Source: Adineta ricciae
Taxonomy: Eukaryota > Rotifera > Eurotatoria > Adinetida > Adinetidae
Direction: 5' to 3'
Length of the DNA stretch: 64,000 nucleotides
NCBI GenBank assembly: GCA_905250025.1
Contig: CAJNOJ010000190.1
Span: forward strand, 1 to 64,000
Shown: piece by piece, positions 35,429 through 50,508 of the stretch
Numbering within the stretch: position 1 is the stretch's first letter
Layout: each line of letters begins with the position of its first letter
The notes under the pieces: generated by a model
Seen by the model: the letters and a program-made list of their open reading frames with translations, nothing else
Told to the model about the DNA's origin: nothing
The model's database searches: none
Translations under genes and position numbers: made by a program

Positions 35429-38118
35429 ATGGATGAAAATAAGAATTTGAAGAAACGTACTCTTACTCGCTTTCATGGACTTATTTTCCTATTTATTCTC
35501 GTGTTAATACCAGCTATTGTATTCGCTGTTATGTTTGGCCTTCAAATGAGACGTAATTCGGAACTATCGGTTATCAACACACACACTACGATTGCCATCG
35601 ATCCAAAACGTAATGTATGCCAGTCGAAAATAGAGATATTCTTTGAATAAATGCGTTACGTATTCGATGTATCATAGATTACAATAAAAGGCCTATTGAC
35701 GGTGAATACTGCGACAAAAGCTAAAATTTGTAATGAAAACCAAACGATTGAAGATTGCGTTCTTGTCTACAATTCAAAAATTATCATGAATGCACTTGTT
35801 TTGGTTAGTCAATGCTTTTTTCTCACTCGAAACAATGTAATTGTATCGGCAAACTTCTAGGCACCATCGGTTATATCCGAAAGGTCTTCAAAAACTTTTA
35901 GTTTTCCTGAAAATGCAAGTGAAAGCACAATTGATTGCAAAGCAATGTACGTTCGTCGAAGTCAACTACCGGACATTTTTGAACCAACGTAAGTAACTAA
36001 GTAGTATTACTTTCAATAAAATCAGGTTGTTTTTAGCACGTTGAAAACGATCTACGAATTGTCCGGTGTTCCGTACACAAACATTAGTCGAGCAGAACAA
36101 CGTACTCAAATCGATGCGCGATCAATACAGAATAAATGGACTTCACCGATCAATTACTATATCAATACAGCATCTGGCTTAACTTCAACGATGGCTGATA
36201 ATAGTAAGACTGAATACTCTTCCATAAATCTGTTCATAGTACATTGTCATAGTACGTACCGCTGTCTCGAATTGGGAAAATAATACCTGTTTGAAATTCA
36301 ACGAATTGACAACTATAACTACTACAACAAATAAATCTTATATTTCATTTCGTCGTGATGATACCTATGGTTGTTCAAGTCCTGTTGGTTATGATCCCAC
36401 TGATCCGACATCAGTCATACTTATTTCTGTATATTGTAGCACTGTAAGAGACACAACTTTTTTCAATATTGAGAAGAAAGTATTTCTAATCGTAGATTAT
36501 TGCTTCTATTATGCATGAAATCGGCCATACACTTGGTTATATTCATACACAGTCACGAATAGATCGAGATAGCTATGTCACAATCGTTTCAGCGAATATC
36601 ATTACTGATTATGCTGCTAACTTTTACAAATGGTACTACGGAACAATACGATTTCTCGATACGACATTTCCCTATGATTTTGGTTCGTTTATGCATTACG
36701 ATGCGTATGGATTTACGAACAATGGTGAAGCAACAATCGTTCCACTTGATGTTCGATATGCAAGAACGATGGGACAACGAGAGAAAGCAGCATTTTATGA
36801 TTATAAACAAATGAATCGACTTTATTTCAATCGAGCAGGTTTAAAAATCTATTTTCATAATAAAAAATCTCATTTTGACGCATTCCAAAGATTGTCCAAC
36901 AATGTTTACCAATAATAATTGCCAAAATAACGGTTACCTCGATCCCAAGACATGTTCACGCTGCGTATGTCCTGAAGGACTTTCAGGTACTTACTGTGAC
37001 CAACGAGATACGGCCAGTACTTGTGGAGACACAATTACAAATTCAAACCCATCCATAGCTACGCAAGTCACCATCCAGAATCCTACACCAACCAGTACAA
37101 CATCATCATTACAAACCTGTGTGTATCTGATAAAGGTATTGTCGTTTTTTAGTGATGTTGATAATGCTCGTTTTCTGATCGTAGTCTCAAACAGCAGGAA
37201 AGATTCGTTTTCGACTAGACGCTCTCAAAACTGTCGCACGTTACGTGTGTAGTTTAACATCGGTACTTGAAGTGAAATATCAAAGCGATCTTGCTCTAAC
37301 TGGCGCTCGGTTAGTCTTTTGTCAATCAGGCAAATACTAGATTACAAAGTAATCGTAATTGATTTCTATAGATGGTGTGGAACTGCAGTGCCAACAACCT
37401 GGTTAAATATTACGGCCGAATCAACTACAATGATACTTATCTTTCGTTCTAATAATTATATCAACACCACGACTGGAACGCCACAAGCTGGTTTTCGTGC
37501 TACGATTTTCTTTGGTATAGTAATAAGAAGCAATCCATATTACTAAAGAGACTATTCATTTGTATTTCTCTCTTGTAGATGCTGAAGCAACATCGAGTGT
37601 GTCTCAATCAGTAGCATCTACGACTTCTAGTATTGCTACTACAACTAGTTCTACTACCAGCATGTTACCGTCAACTACAACAAGTTCATCAGGATGTTCT
37701 ACATCAAGTCGTTGTCAGTTGGCTTCTCAACCAACATGTGGTGGATGTCTAAGTTATCAGCCGTGCACTACTGACGGTAATGTATCGAATGAAGAAAGTG
37801 TTTTCGATATCAGACTATATCTTTTAGGTACTCAACCGTGCACCGCATATAACTATCAGATTAGTTTAACCGGTTGCGATCAAATCGTTAATGGCGTAGC
37901 ACAATGTCGATACCAGTAAGTTACAGACAAACGGTTGATATCGTGCATGGAGTATTATTCTTTCTCTTAGGTTTAGTCTTGTACCTTATACAACAAACTG
38001 TAAGCGTACAGTTTTGCTCTGTTGTCCAAACTATCAGCTATTTTCTTATGGAACACAATACTATTGTGTATATAATCCTCAAGCAATAGATGCATCGACA
38101 TGGTCTGCGTACATATAA
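35429..38118 (+). CDS. membrane-anchored astacin metalloprotease (M12A)
   Basis: Twelve exons sum to 695 residues in frame: 35429-35614, 35678-35803, 35861-35988, 36037-36203, 36253-36443, 36496-36838, 36891-37135, 37185-37309, 37372-37514, 37579-37776, 37828-37915 and 37971-38118. A cytoplasmic basic start precedes one helix (LIFLFILVLIPAIVFAVMFG, residues 19-38) with no cleavage site: type II membrane protein. A propeptide-like region follows. The catalytic domain has NKWTSPINYYI, VSNWENNTCLKF, the zinc site MHEIGHTLGYIHTQSRIDRD (HExxHxxGxxH plus RxxRD) and the Met-turn SFMHYDAYGF. An EGF-like unit (CVCPEGLSGTYCD), a CUB-like region, a Ser/Thr linker and a Cys-rich C-terminal module follow. 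The active site is intact. Substrate unknown; family members process matrix, cuticle and growth-factor precursors. Confidence 0.93.
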
Positions 38119-38287
38119 ACTGTTACTGCCCTCTATCATTGAAACAACTCGATCTATCGATTTGTCATTTCTTTCCACCAATAAAAATAAAAAGGCAATT
38201 GTCATTCTGTCATGGTACAACATATAACGATAAAAAAAAGAAAGCGCTAGGCTAGATAGATTACTTTGAAACGAGAATTGATTCACC

Positions 38288-41200
38288 ATGAGTGACGAAA
38301 ACTCTACCGAAGTATCTAATGAAAATACGAATCAGGAAAACACGGAACTCGTAGAGACTGATCCGGAACCAAAACAATCTACACCAACAGTACCTGATAT
38401 GGATGAAGTGCAATCATTTTGTGCAGAATTTCATATCAAAGTTGAAAATGCAGTTGGCATTCATCCCTGGTTACAATTTAGTGATACAAATTTTCCAGGT
38501 AATTTCAACACAGAGAGGAACCCATCTGCATATGCTCAACTATTTTGTAGAAGAAGTTTTAAAACAATTTGAAGAAAGCGAATTTGATATGCCAACGCCG
38601 ATTCAATCGATCGCTTGGCCGATTCTTAGTCACGGCCGAGATCTCGTTGGTATCGCCAGCACGGGAAGTGGAAAGACACTTGCTGTAAGTTTACACTGCT
38701 TGATGAAATTTCATGTCTCACGTTTTTTTGTTTCTCTCAACTCATTTCAGTTCATTCTTCCACTCATATTTCATATACGTCAACAACCACCATTACAGCC
38801 AGATGATGGTCCTATTGCTATTGTTTTAGCACCAACTAGAGAATTAGTACAACAGATTCATACTGTTGCTCAACCTTATTTTAATTTATTCGGAATCAAA
38901 TCTTTGTGTATTATCGGTGGTGATGAGCGAGAAAAGCAAATCAACGAAATTGGTGATGGAAAAGAAGTTTACATATGCACACCGGGCAGATTACAAGACT
39001 TTTTAGAATCGAAAATCACGACATTATATCGCGTGACTTTTATAGTGTTGGATGAAGCGGATAAAATGCTCGACTTAGGGTTCGAAACTCAAGTTAGAAA
39101 TATCCTAGCCGATTTTAAAACGCTCAAGCCGTCGGACGACTCCGAAGACAAACAACCCGTACGTCGTCAAGCTCAAATTTCAATGTTTTCTGCAACATGG
39201 CCAAAAACAATCAAAGCTTTAGCAGAAGATTATCTAACAAATTATGTTCATGCAACAGTCGGTTGTCTGTCCGAATCTCATGCTGTGAATTTAAATATAC
39301 AGCAAATAGTCGACTTTTGTCCAAATGAACAACAGAAAAAGCAGAATCTTTTAAAAGTGTTGGATGAAGTGTGTGCGTACGCTCCGGATAGAAAAGCGAT
39401 CATTTTCGTTCGAACACGTGATAAAGTCAATAAGTTAAGTAAAGAATTGGAACAGAATGGGTACAAAGCTTTACTTCTGCATGGTTCCAAAAGTCAACAG
39501 ATGAGGAATGAAGTACTCAAAGAATTTCGTGACACAGCAAATTCTCTTTTATTAGCCACAGATGTAGCATCAAGAGGTCTAGGTAATAGCTTTCAAGTTT
39601 TCTCCAATCTTTAGAAAGACTAACTCTTTATTTTAAAATGTACAGATGTTGATGATGTGCGTTTTGTCATCAATTATGATTATCCAACGTCGGATGCTGT
39701 TTATATACACCGAATTGGACGTACCGGTCGAAATTCGCAATATGGAACAGCATTCACATTCTTCTCGAATGAAGATGCAAGACATGCACCTGCCCTGATT
39801 CAGATTTTGGATGAAGCCGGAGCTGTTGTTCATCCTATTCTACTTCAACTCGGACGAAAAAATGGTTTTAACAAATGGGTAGCCAATGTTGGAAGTAAGT
39901 CTCTCTTACTCTCAGTGACAGATACTTTCCACTGATATATTTTCTTTAGTACCACAATATCCAGTGTTCAATCCTGATGAAAATTGGTCCGATGGTAATT
40001 ACAATGGTGATGATTGGGGCAATGATGGGAATAATGGCAGTGAAGATTTACCACCAAATTTAATGACAATAGATTTAAGTTCATTTGATCCTAGTCAATT
40101 ACGGCCTGTACCGGTGTCACTTTTAAATTCTAATGGACAACTTAATGAATTAGATGTAAATACACGTATAAAGAATTTTCAAGATTATAAACAACGTTGC
40201 CAATTGTTAGAACGATTGACATGGGAATCGAACGAAAGAAACTATTCAAATAATCAAAACGATTATAATAATTACGATAATTATCATAACAACAATAATA
40301 ATAATAACCGGTAAGTTTTCTTTTCTCTCCCTCTCGTTTTCGCCATCGTTTATGGTCGAAATTTAAAGATACAACGGTGGTTGGTCAAATCCAGGTAGTG
40401 ATAATCAAAATGGAAGAAACTGGAATTCAAATAACAACGATTGGCAAAACAAGAATTACGATTCCAATTATAAACGTTCTTGGGATAATAACATGCCGTC
40501 ATCAAACAATAATATGAATAATAATCAATGGAATGAAAATAACAATGGACAAGCGAATTATAACCAATGGAAACACTCAAACCCACCACAACATCAACAG
40601 CCACCATCACAGCAACAGCATTCTCAACAACAACAACAACAACAACAACAGCAACAGCAGCAGCCAGATCAACAACAATCAGACCTGGAAACCAATCCAG
40701 CGATCATATATGCGAAAGCAAGTAGTGAATATCATATTCAATATAATCAATATACAACTGCATTGCAACAAGCCATGCAAGCGCAACAAGCAGGCACACC
40801 GATTACACCTCAACAACAACAGTACTTGATCGTATGTATACATTGGACCGATTGAAAATGATGAAAACAGAATTAACTTTCAGACATTTCAACAACAATT
40901 ACAAGCGAAACAACAGCAATTGCAAGTAATGCAGCAAGCAGCTAACATTCAACAAGCAACTATTTTACAAGCAGCTGCTTTGAGTGCTGCAACTCAGAAT
41001 GCTTGGAATCAATCAGCAAATCCTTCACAAATGAACGCCTTGAATGATCCGACGAAGTCAATTACGGATGCACAACAAAATTGGATGCAGCAATGGTATT
41101 CCACCACCTTTCTATTGTTCGCTTCCTTTTCTCTAGCACTTCTACTTTTCATAGGGTTAGCGCTGGCTACGATGCATCACAAATTGCTGCTTATCAACAA

Positions 41201-42375
41201 TGGTATGAGAACTTCCGTTTTCCTCAAACAAAAGACGAGATTGATGGGATAATGTAAGAGGTACTTTTCTTATTCCAGGTATACTCAAATGCAAACAGCA
41301 GCGTCACTAGCTGCATCAGCAGCTTTGACTCAGTCACAAACTCCATCGACGCCGTACAATGGAATGTCGGTAAGTACAGATGAAGAGAACTTCCACACCC
41401 ATGCACCCCTCTCAAGTATTTCAAGTATTATTCTCCTTTTTTATATTCTCGATGAAGAAAAGGATCTGTTCACTGATTTTGATATTAGTTAGGAGAAAAG
41501 AGAATCTGGGCTCTGAAGTGAAACATCATTTGTTGTTATTGTTTTTTTTTTCTTCTTCTGTCGAGTGTCGCGTCCTACTTCTTGTTTCTAGCATGGAGTA
41601 ACTTGACCATATACATACGAAGTTAAAACTTCCCAGCTGAAACATTAAACTGTAAACAATGATCGATGATGTCACTGGTGTTTGTATTGATTGGCCATTG
41701 TTGTAAGTTTCTTAGTGAAGACTCAAAGAAAAGCAATCAGGCTCTCCAAGGAATAAAACTCTCGAGTTCTTCGAATGTTGAATGTACGGTTTCAGAAAGG
41801 ATGCGAGAACAAAAAAAGTCGTTTGTTTTGTTTTTCTTGAAAAAAAAACTGCATCTCTCTTGTTGCGCTCTCAATTGGCATTGTCTATCCTCCTCATTTT
41901 ACTTGTGCCATTTGCAGACAAAGATGTCACACATGCATGCGTCTAACAATGATCAATAATTTGTCTCCGGCAGATCAATTCAATTGTCAGGTATCAACTG
42001 AAGTGACTTTTATACTCAATTTAAAGACAGAAAAGTACAACGGTTGATTGACTCATTGGCGCGAAATTGCATTGATTTGTCTGTTTTCTGGAAAAACAAC
42101 TGTTGTCTCCGTTTTTTACTACTGATAAATTTGTTGTTCCCAGGAAAGAGAAATAAGTTCGAGTTTCTAACTGTCTCCTTATCTCGAAGCAAAAAACCGA
42201 TGTTGTTCTGCTTCGTCTCAATTTTGCAATCATTTTTTTTCTCTTTCAGTTTTCATCGACGAATAGTAATCATCAATCATCAGCGACAATATCTGCACCT
42301 CCTACGGTATCATCGGCAGCCAATGCTGCCCAACGTGCTTATGCTGCTTACAGCAACCGAGCATCAACATCTTGA
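38288..42375 (+). CDS. DEAD-box RNA helicase, DDX5/17-related, with N/Q-rich tail
   Basis: ATP-dependent RNA helicase. Exons 38288-38498, 38551-38684, 38751-39582, 39646-39894, 39950-40310, 40369-40831, 40884-41095, 41155-41202, 41279-41369 and 42250-42375 give 908 residues. Motifs in order: Q motif PTPIQ, I ASTGSGKT, Ia APTRELVQQ, GG, TPGRLQDF, II DEAD (VLDEADKMLD), III SAT, IV IIFVRTRDK, V ATDVASRGLDV, VI HRIGRTGR. Unusually, the N-terminus is short and acidic and the C-terminal 400 residues are Asn-, then Gln-rich (runs at 40621-40665), then Ala/Gln-rich with Trp/Tyr motifs (NWMQQW, AAYQQWYTQMQ), ending AYAAYSNRASTS. Low-complexity tails of this kind drive condensate formation in DDX proteins; that role is inferred. 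The final intron is about 880 nt, far longer than the others. Confidence 0.92.
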
Positions 42376-44467
42376 TAGAAAACTTGTTATCTCATTCATG
42401 TATCTTTTTCTTTGGTCATGAAATACTTTTCCAACGTTTTCTTTTCCTGTTGTTGCATACTTCATTGACCACTGTGCTTGTCTTTGTGTGTTAACGTCTT
42501 TTTTTCTCTTTATAAAAAAAGAACGAATATATATATGATTGCAATTCAGGTCTAATTATCACTATCAAAAACAGATGCACACACAGTAGCAAGAGCGAAC
42601 GATGAATTTCGGCAATCGAAAATATTGCATAGACATAGTTTCATCCTGATCGTTTCTGTTGTGTAAATGGTACTTTTTTTAGATTGTGATTGAATTGGAG
42701 AAGAAATCTTTGAAAATTAAATAATAACATGACGAACAACGATGGTCAAAGGTGAGTTTACACATATCTCCGAAATGAAATAGTTGTTCGCGTTAATTTC
42801 AAAAAGAAACATGAACAGATTTGTACTGTCTTGTAAGAGATTGATTTCTGATTCGTATTCAATCACCGAATAACTGCAGATGTGTGAATTCTAATCAGTA
42901 AATAGATTTTCTTTTAAGTGAATAGATGATGATGTACTTTTATTCCATAAATTCCAGTTGATTTCATTTGCTTTATAACGAAAAAGAAATCTTTTATGTG
43001 AAGATGTGATTATATTTATCCATTGATTTGATTTCTTCTTCGAATGTGACAACTTCTTCTCCTTTTTCCTTTTCATTCCATTCGAGCTATTAGATTCGGT
43101 TAGTTAACATTGCAATGAGTATGTTTACACTTTCTTGATTTGCTTCCGATAATTGAATAGGGAAATTGTATGTGTGTACAGATGTGAATTACTTACAAAT
43201 CTGGGCGGAGCAGTTGATAATGAACTAGAAGAATTTCTGTCTGTCAGAACATGGATGTGTATATATTGACTTCTAATCATAGGCAAAGATCTGGCATGCA
43301 GATATCACCGCTCATGTCAAGAGAAAACACCATGTATTTAACAGATTTTTCCACATTTAGACAAGAAGATAAGCTGACTTTTTCGAAAATCATTTTCATA
43401 CAAGTGTATAAGGCAGTTTTGAGTGGAGGGAAAGAGTGTAGATTGTGGTTTATGACTTTGGAAATGCGAGGAAAATGAGTCGCAGGTGTTTATAAATATA
43501 TTAATATAAACGTACTTTTTTTCATGAATATCATGTTGAAGAATGCTTTGTTAAATGATTGTTTATTGATATGATGAAAAGTAGAAGTAGAAAATGACTT
43601 TGAATTTGTCTCGTTCCAACCAATCATTTCTTCTTCCGCTTGTTTCCCTATGTTTCCATTGGTTTAAAGAATTGATTTTCTCGTGAGTATTCCATAGGAG
43701 AGAAAAAGAGAAGGAAAGAGAGAGAGAGAGAGAGTAACGTTCGAGAAGATTAACTGGCATAGATGACAAAGCATTCACTTTCTTGATTGATTTCAACAGT
43801 TCTACGGAGACAGATTAGAAAAACGACAACAGTCGAGTATTGTTTACGTAAGGTCTTATGAAATCATTTAATTGATTATTTAACAATAATAACATTGATA
43901 TTTTGCTTTTCTTTTTCGTGTCATATGCATATTTTTGTTTTTCGATCTGCTCATTCACGAAATGTTCACTCAGGCATAGCCGCGAATAAAAACTGATGAC
44001 CCTTTTCTTCGTCTTTTTTGTCCTCATCGTGTACACATATCTTTTACTAATAAGTTAAGATTCTTTCATTTTACTTTTCTTTTACGTAAGGGAGGTTTGT
44101 CTTTACGATGTTTTGTGTATGTCTGATTGATCGTATGCCGCTAGCACATGGACTCCCTGTCGCGATAATTGTTCAGTTTTATTTGAGGGGCGGTGTCTTT
44201 CCCTTCGACGAATATAAAAGTCTTTTAAATGATGAAATTAGCTGTAATTGAGAGTAAGAATCAGGAGAAGAAAACAGGTGGTCAATGATTCTTATTCTAT
44301 TTTGTGAGCAATCATACTGATGAAAAAAAAGCCGGAGAGAACATACAGTTCTTTTTTTGATTGTATTTTTTCTCTTCGTTTGACATATCTAGATTGTTCA
44401 TCAGAAAAGACATTCGACTCGATAGTTGTCACTCGTGTAAGATTGAAAGCAAGTTCATTGATTCAAA
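42376..44467. other. intergenic, 2.1 kb
   Basis: 3' UTR of the helicase and promoter region of the TOX gene. It contains a GA-rich microsatellite (about 43718-43735) and many T-rich tracts. The open frames are short and unsupported. No RNA gene recognised. Confidence 0.5.
43718..43735. repeat. GA microsatellite
   Basis: A run of about eight to nine GA units within an otherwise purine-rich stretch of intergenic DNA. Confidence 0.8.
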
Positions 44468-46390
44468 ATGCAACATATCTATGGAAATAATACGGGTAAG
44501 TTGAATTGGATGAGTTTTGAGTTATCCAAGCGTATATCTTTAGAAGTCTATGGTCAATTGACTCATTATCATCAGAATTCTCTTCAATCACATCATTCAT
44601 ATCGACAGGAGAATCAATCTATTTCTCCTCAACAATCGTCAACGAGTGATGTTGATGAAGCATCGCCAATACCGTCAAGCACAATCAACCGTGTAGTATG
44701 TACTCGAGAGAAAAGATTCAGATTCACACGAAAAGACTCGTCTTTTTTTGTGTCTTTTAGAATAATACGACTGGGAGTAAGATAACAAAAAAGAAGAAAC
44801 CAACAAAGAAGAAACGCAAAGATCCAAATGAGCCTCAAAAGTAATTTTGAAACTTATCTAATCTCTAATATGCTTTTTGATCGTTATTAGACCAGTATCA
44901 CCATATGCACTGTTCTTTCGTGATGCGCAGAATGATATTAAAAAGAGATTAGCTAATCCATCATTTGGGTAATAATTGAAGTCTGATTTGAAAACGAGCT
45001 CGAGCAATTGTTCATTCTTTTTCAGAGAAATTTCGAAAGTTGTCGCACACATGTGGGAAAATATTGAGCCAGAAATCAAAGAAGTATGTACTATAAACAA
45101 AAACTTTCATTAACCAAATCTTCTTTATAGGAATATAAACGTAGAGCGGCAACAGCAAAAAAAGAATATTTAAAACAACTAGCTGCATATCGTGCAGTTC
45201 AAGTTGCCCATCAAGTACGAACCATTTTGTTCGTCCATAAAACATTTCGAATCATGTTTCAACTTTAGACACCAAACCTACCTCATTTCCTCAATCAAAC
45301 ATCTTTACCATTCTCTTCACATGCAATTTCACATCATCAAAAACCATACCATACAGCATCTATGATGAGTAACAACAATCAACATCAGCAACAACAACCT
45401 ACTTTCCAACAATATTGTTCGACGCCATCATCATCATCAGTATCATCTATCCAACATCAAAGTTCATCATTTAATACAAATTTTCACTATGTAAATCCAT
45501 ATTCTCAAGATAATACCAATGTTTACCATTCAGATCATCAGAATTATTTTCCTAATCATGCACATCAATCTTACTCAGCCTATGATTCGAATAACAACTA
45601 TCCTGATTACCATCAATACGGTTTACTTCGGCCAGTCATCGATTCTGAGCATTATTCATCATATTATTCTCATCAAACATCGATGGACAATGAACACATC
45701 AAAACTAATGAAAATCTTTTACATAATTTAAATAATAACACATCACAATACGTAGATTTAACTTCGATGGCTAATGGGCAAATTGAAAAACACTATGATT
45801 ACACGAATCATGGTCATCCCAATCTACATGAACGGAAAAATGATGAACATTCGTCAATGATCACGATTTGTAATGAAAATCATTTTCGTTGGAACTAAAT
45901 AACAAGTCTAACCACACAGTGGCGCACCGTACATTCTTCGTTTTTCTCTCGCTCTGTGTTTATTATAGAACAAAACTATTCAATAAATTATTAATTTGGA
46001 ATTCTAGACAGAAATGTCATTCTATTTCAGATATTTATGGCTTCGGTTGAGTATTCAGCAGATACAAATAAGCCAGATGCACATTCGTCATCGTCATCGG
46101 TAATGATCTGTTCATGATCATATCGTTAGATAAATTTCATGTTATTTTTCCCTATTTGATCCTCTGTAGTCATTGTCAAACGTACCTGATACCACAACAT
46201 CTTTGAGAACGAAATGTAAACGTGTCGGATGTGAAAATCCATCGATTGATCATCCGGAATGGGATGGAGAGTATTGTAGTTCACAATGTCTGTCAATTGT
46301 TTGCAAGTAGGAGATAATTTTCATCTATGGACGCATCTATTTCTTTTATGTAGAGAAGCATTTGAACAATGGGTGAAGAAACATCAATGA
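44468..46390 (+). CDS. TOX: TOX-family HMG-box protein, two possible 3' ends
   Basis: Nuclear HMG-box factor of the TOX/TOX2/3/4 group. Exons 44468-44495, 44544-44695, 44761-44840, 44891-44968, 45026-45083, 45131-45214 and 45269 onward. A Lys-rich nuclear signal (KKKKPTKKKRKDPNEPQK) leads directly into the HMG box, about residues 85-158, with PVSPYALFFRDAQNDIKKR, GEISKVVAHMWENIEPE and YKRRAATAKKEYLKQLAAYR, all TOX-specific. A long Ser/Gln/Asn/His tail follows. Read through, it stops at 45898 (369 residues) with AATAAA at 45982-45987. Using the donor at 45870 and acceptor before 46008, plus exons 46170-46306 and 46354-46390, gives 448 residues ending in the TOX C-terminal Cys module (KCKRVGCENP, then EWDGEYCSSQC). 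That module is conserved in TOX proteins, so the long form is probably the main product. Confidence 0.9.
45982..45987 (+). promoter_or_regulatory. intronic polyadenylation signal in TOX
   Basis: AATAAA lies 84 nt after the in-frame stop at 45898 and inside the intron that leads to the exons for the conserved Cys module. It would allow a truncated mRNA. Confidence 0.5.
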
Positions 46391-46628
46391 CTAATCTTCA
46401 ATCTGTGAATAGCACGGTTTTTTGTATCAAAAACTAACATGAAATGATTGTATTTTCATATGAATACTTTTCACAGTTCAGATAAATGTCTCGGATGTTT
46501 GCGCATATTATTTCTTAGAATAAACACTATGCGCATGAATACATACATTAATTATTTTCAATAATTCGTGTTTAGTATACATTTTATTGTAAATGAAAAT
46601 CTCTCAAAATTGAATGTCTTAAAACAAT

Positions 46629-47507
46629 CTATTCAACGTTGAAGTCTGGTTTGCCTGCTCGTCGACTAGCAATAAACTTCTTGATGATTTCATCAGGTAC
46701 TCGATACTTTCGAACGGCTTCATCTGCATCCATGGCTTTGATCCAAGCTGCTAATTTCGGTAATTTTCCATCGGCGTTAAAGACATAACCAGTCAAATTG
46801 GACATCAGTTCGAACCATGGCCAAATCATATAATCTATCATTGCGGGTTTTGTTCCACCAAAGAATTTGTTCTGAAGTACTTGTTCATAAACAGAGAGGC
46901 TCTGATTCAATTCTTCGATATTCTTGGCATTGGATTCTCCGAATACTTTGTAGAATTCTGAATATACCTAATCAAAATCAAGGAGTCATGTCATGAGAAT
47001 GAGCAATTGAACATCTATACGAACATTGCTAAAACGACTAGTGAGCACTTGGTGTTGTGCTTTAAGATACGGATCAGTTGGATGAAGACGATTTTGCGGA
47101 TATAATTCGTCCAGGTAATCACAAATGATCAATGATTCGGGAATTGAACGTGTTTCTTTTGAATCCTTATCGATCCATTCTAACAATGGAACTTCACCAG
47201 CTGGATTCTTTTTCAAATACCAATCAGGTTGGTCTCCAAGATCAATACGTACTTCTTCAAAACTAAAATCAATTTCACGATCAGAAATCAAAGAAATTTT
47301 AGCACAACGAATTCTTACTCAACATTTTTGGCGGCCAGAACAAGTTTAGCTCGCCGCACGAATGGACAAAAGCGCATTGAATATAATCGTAACTGATTTT
47401 CTTGTAAGGGTGGACATTCCGAATCTAGATATATGTATTTTCTTTAATAAACATTTAAGAATTCATAGCGACCTACCTGCTTTCAAATGCTTTGGATTAC
47501 TTGTCAT
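46629..47507 (-). CDS. GSTO: omega-class glutathione S-transferase
   Basis: Four minus-strand exons, 47507-47477, 47424-47319, 47262-47025 and 46967-46629, give 237 residues (human GSTO1 is 241). N-terminus MTSNPKHLKADSECPPLQ is followed by LRLYSMRFCPFVRRAKLVLA, where the Cys is the omega-class catalytic residue (thiol transfer and dehydroascorbate reduction rather than Tyr/Ser conjugation). The thioredoxin-fold end is visible: WYLKKNPAGEVPLLEW (cis-Pro) and PESLIICDYLDELYP (Glu-Ser glutathione contact). The helical domain contains FFGGTKPAMIDYMIWPWFEL. Cytosolic; probably redox and detoxification. The donor at exon 3 is GTTCGT and the other sites are standard. It starts 257 nt from the divergent plus-strand gene at 47765. 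Confidence 0.95.
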
Positions 47508-47764
47508 TTTGGACTTTTTCTATAGTGCAAAATACGAAGATAAACCTTAAAAAATAACTAAAATTCTTCTCTCACACACACGTATATATATACCACGAAC
47601 AGATTGCATCGTCATCATTATGGTAGGTTAGATTTTTTTTCTTTTCTGTCGTACTGAGGAAGCCATTTTCTCGCATGCAACATTGCCAGTCATGATGACA
47701 ACTAATTCTTGAGCGCCTTGACAGTCTCCCTGCCATTTCTTTGAAAAATTTATTACTATTTACA

Positions 47765-48395
47765 ATGAATCAATCGGTGAATGAAACAACATATACAACA
47801 ATAACTAGTATCCCCTGCAATCACATTCACCATAGACAAGCATATAGAAAAACTAAAATCCAACCAGCAAGTAAAGAGAATTCTTCGTCTAAAAGTTCGA
47901 TGGATATCTGTTCTCACACAAACGTTACAAAGTTTTCTTCCAATAGAACATTCGCATACGAGTCCCATGCCATCTCCTCATCAATCCATACCATTCGAAA
48001 AAACATCTCCTCATCTATTCAATACCTTTCAAAGCTTGTCTTTTCCTGATGTTCCATCAAATAGCGATGACTACGAAGATGTTCCAACACTTTCAGATGA
48101 ATATACAACAACCGCCAATGCTCATAACGAACAATTCCAAGCGATAAAAGCACAATTCCATACATATTTGAACGACATCGAATCGAATAGTTTATCGCGT
48201 GTCATTCATCTACTTTCGTTCTATAATCATTTCAATAATGAGCAAATCAAAACTGTTTTACACCATATTGGACAATCGAATGTGAACACGAACGATATCA
48301 ATCGACTTCTGATGAACGATAGACGAATGTTTGTTAATGAACAATTTCCGAATCTTCGAACAATACTAAATGAACATAAGAAAGGCAAAGATTGA
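47765..48395 (+). CDS. small Ser/His-rich protein, unknown family
   Basis: Exons 47765-47870 and 47947-48395 (76-nt intron, phase 1) give 184 residues. The N-terminal half is Ser/Thr/His/Pro-rich and probably disordered. The C-terminal half, from about residue 95, looks helical and charged, with EQFQAIKAQFHTYLNDIE, LLSFYNHFNNEQIKTVLHHI and a basic end EHKKGKD. I do not recognise a family and no signal or membrane segment is visible. Support comes from clean splicing, a plausible ATG and the shared divergent promoter with the GST gene. Confidence 0.6.
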
Positions 48396-48558
48396 ATTCG
48401 AATGAGAATTTTGTCACTAATCTAATAATGACACGCTAGATTGATGTTCATTTTCTGATCGTTTTGATGAAGTGAATCTACTAAAAACACTGCGACATGT
48501 TTGCATATTTATTAAGAAAAAAGAAATTGATGATATTTGTTTTTCGATACAAAAAGTA

Positions 48559-50508
<1,950 letters not shown>

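Noticed and set aside
45899..46390. Considered as a separate small gene starting at the ATG near 46036
   Set aside because: The encoded Cys module is the known C-terminus of TOX proteins, and a phase-correct intron joins it to the upstream exon.
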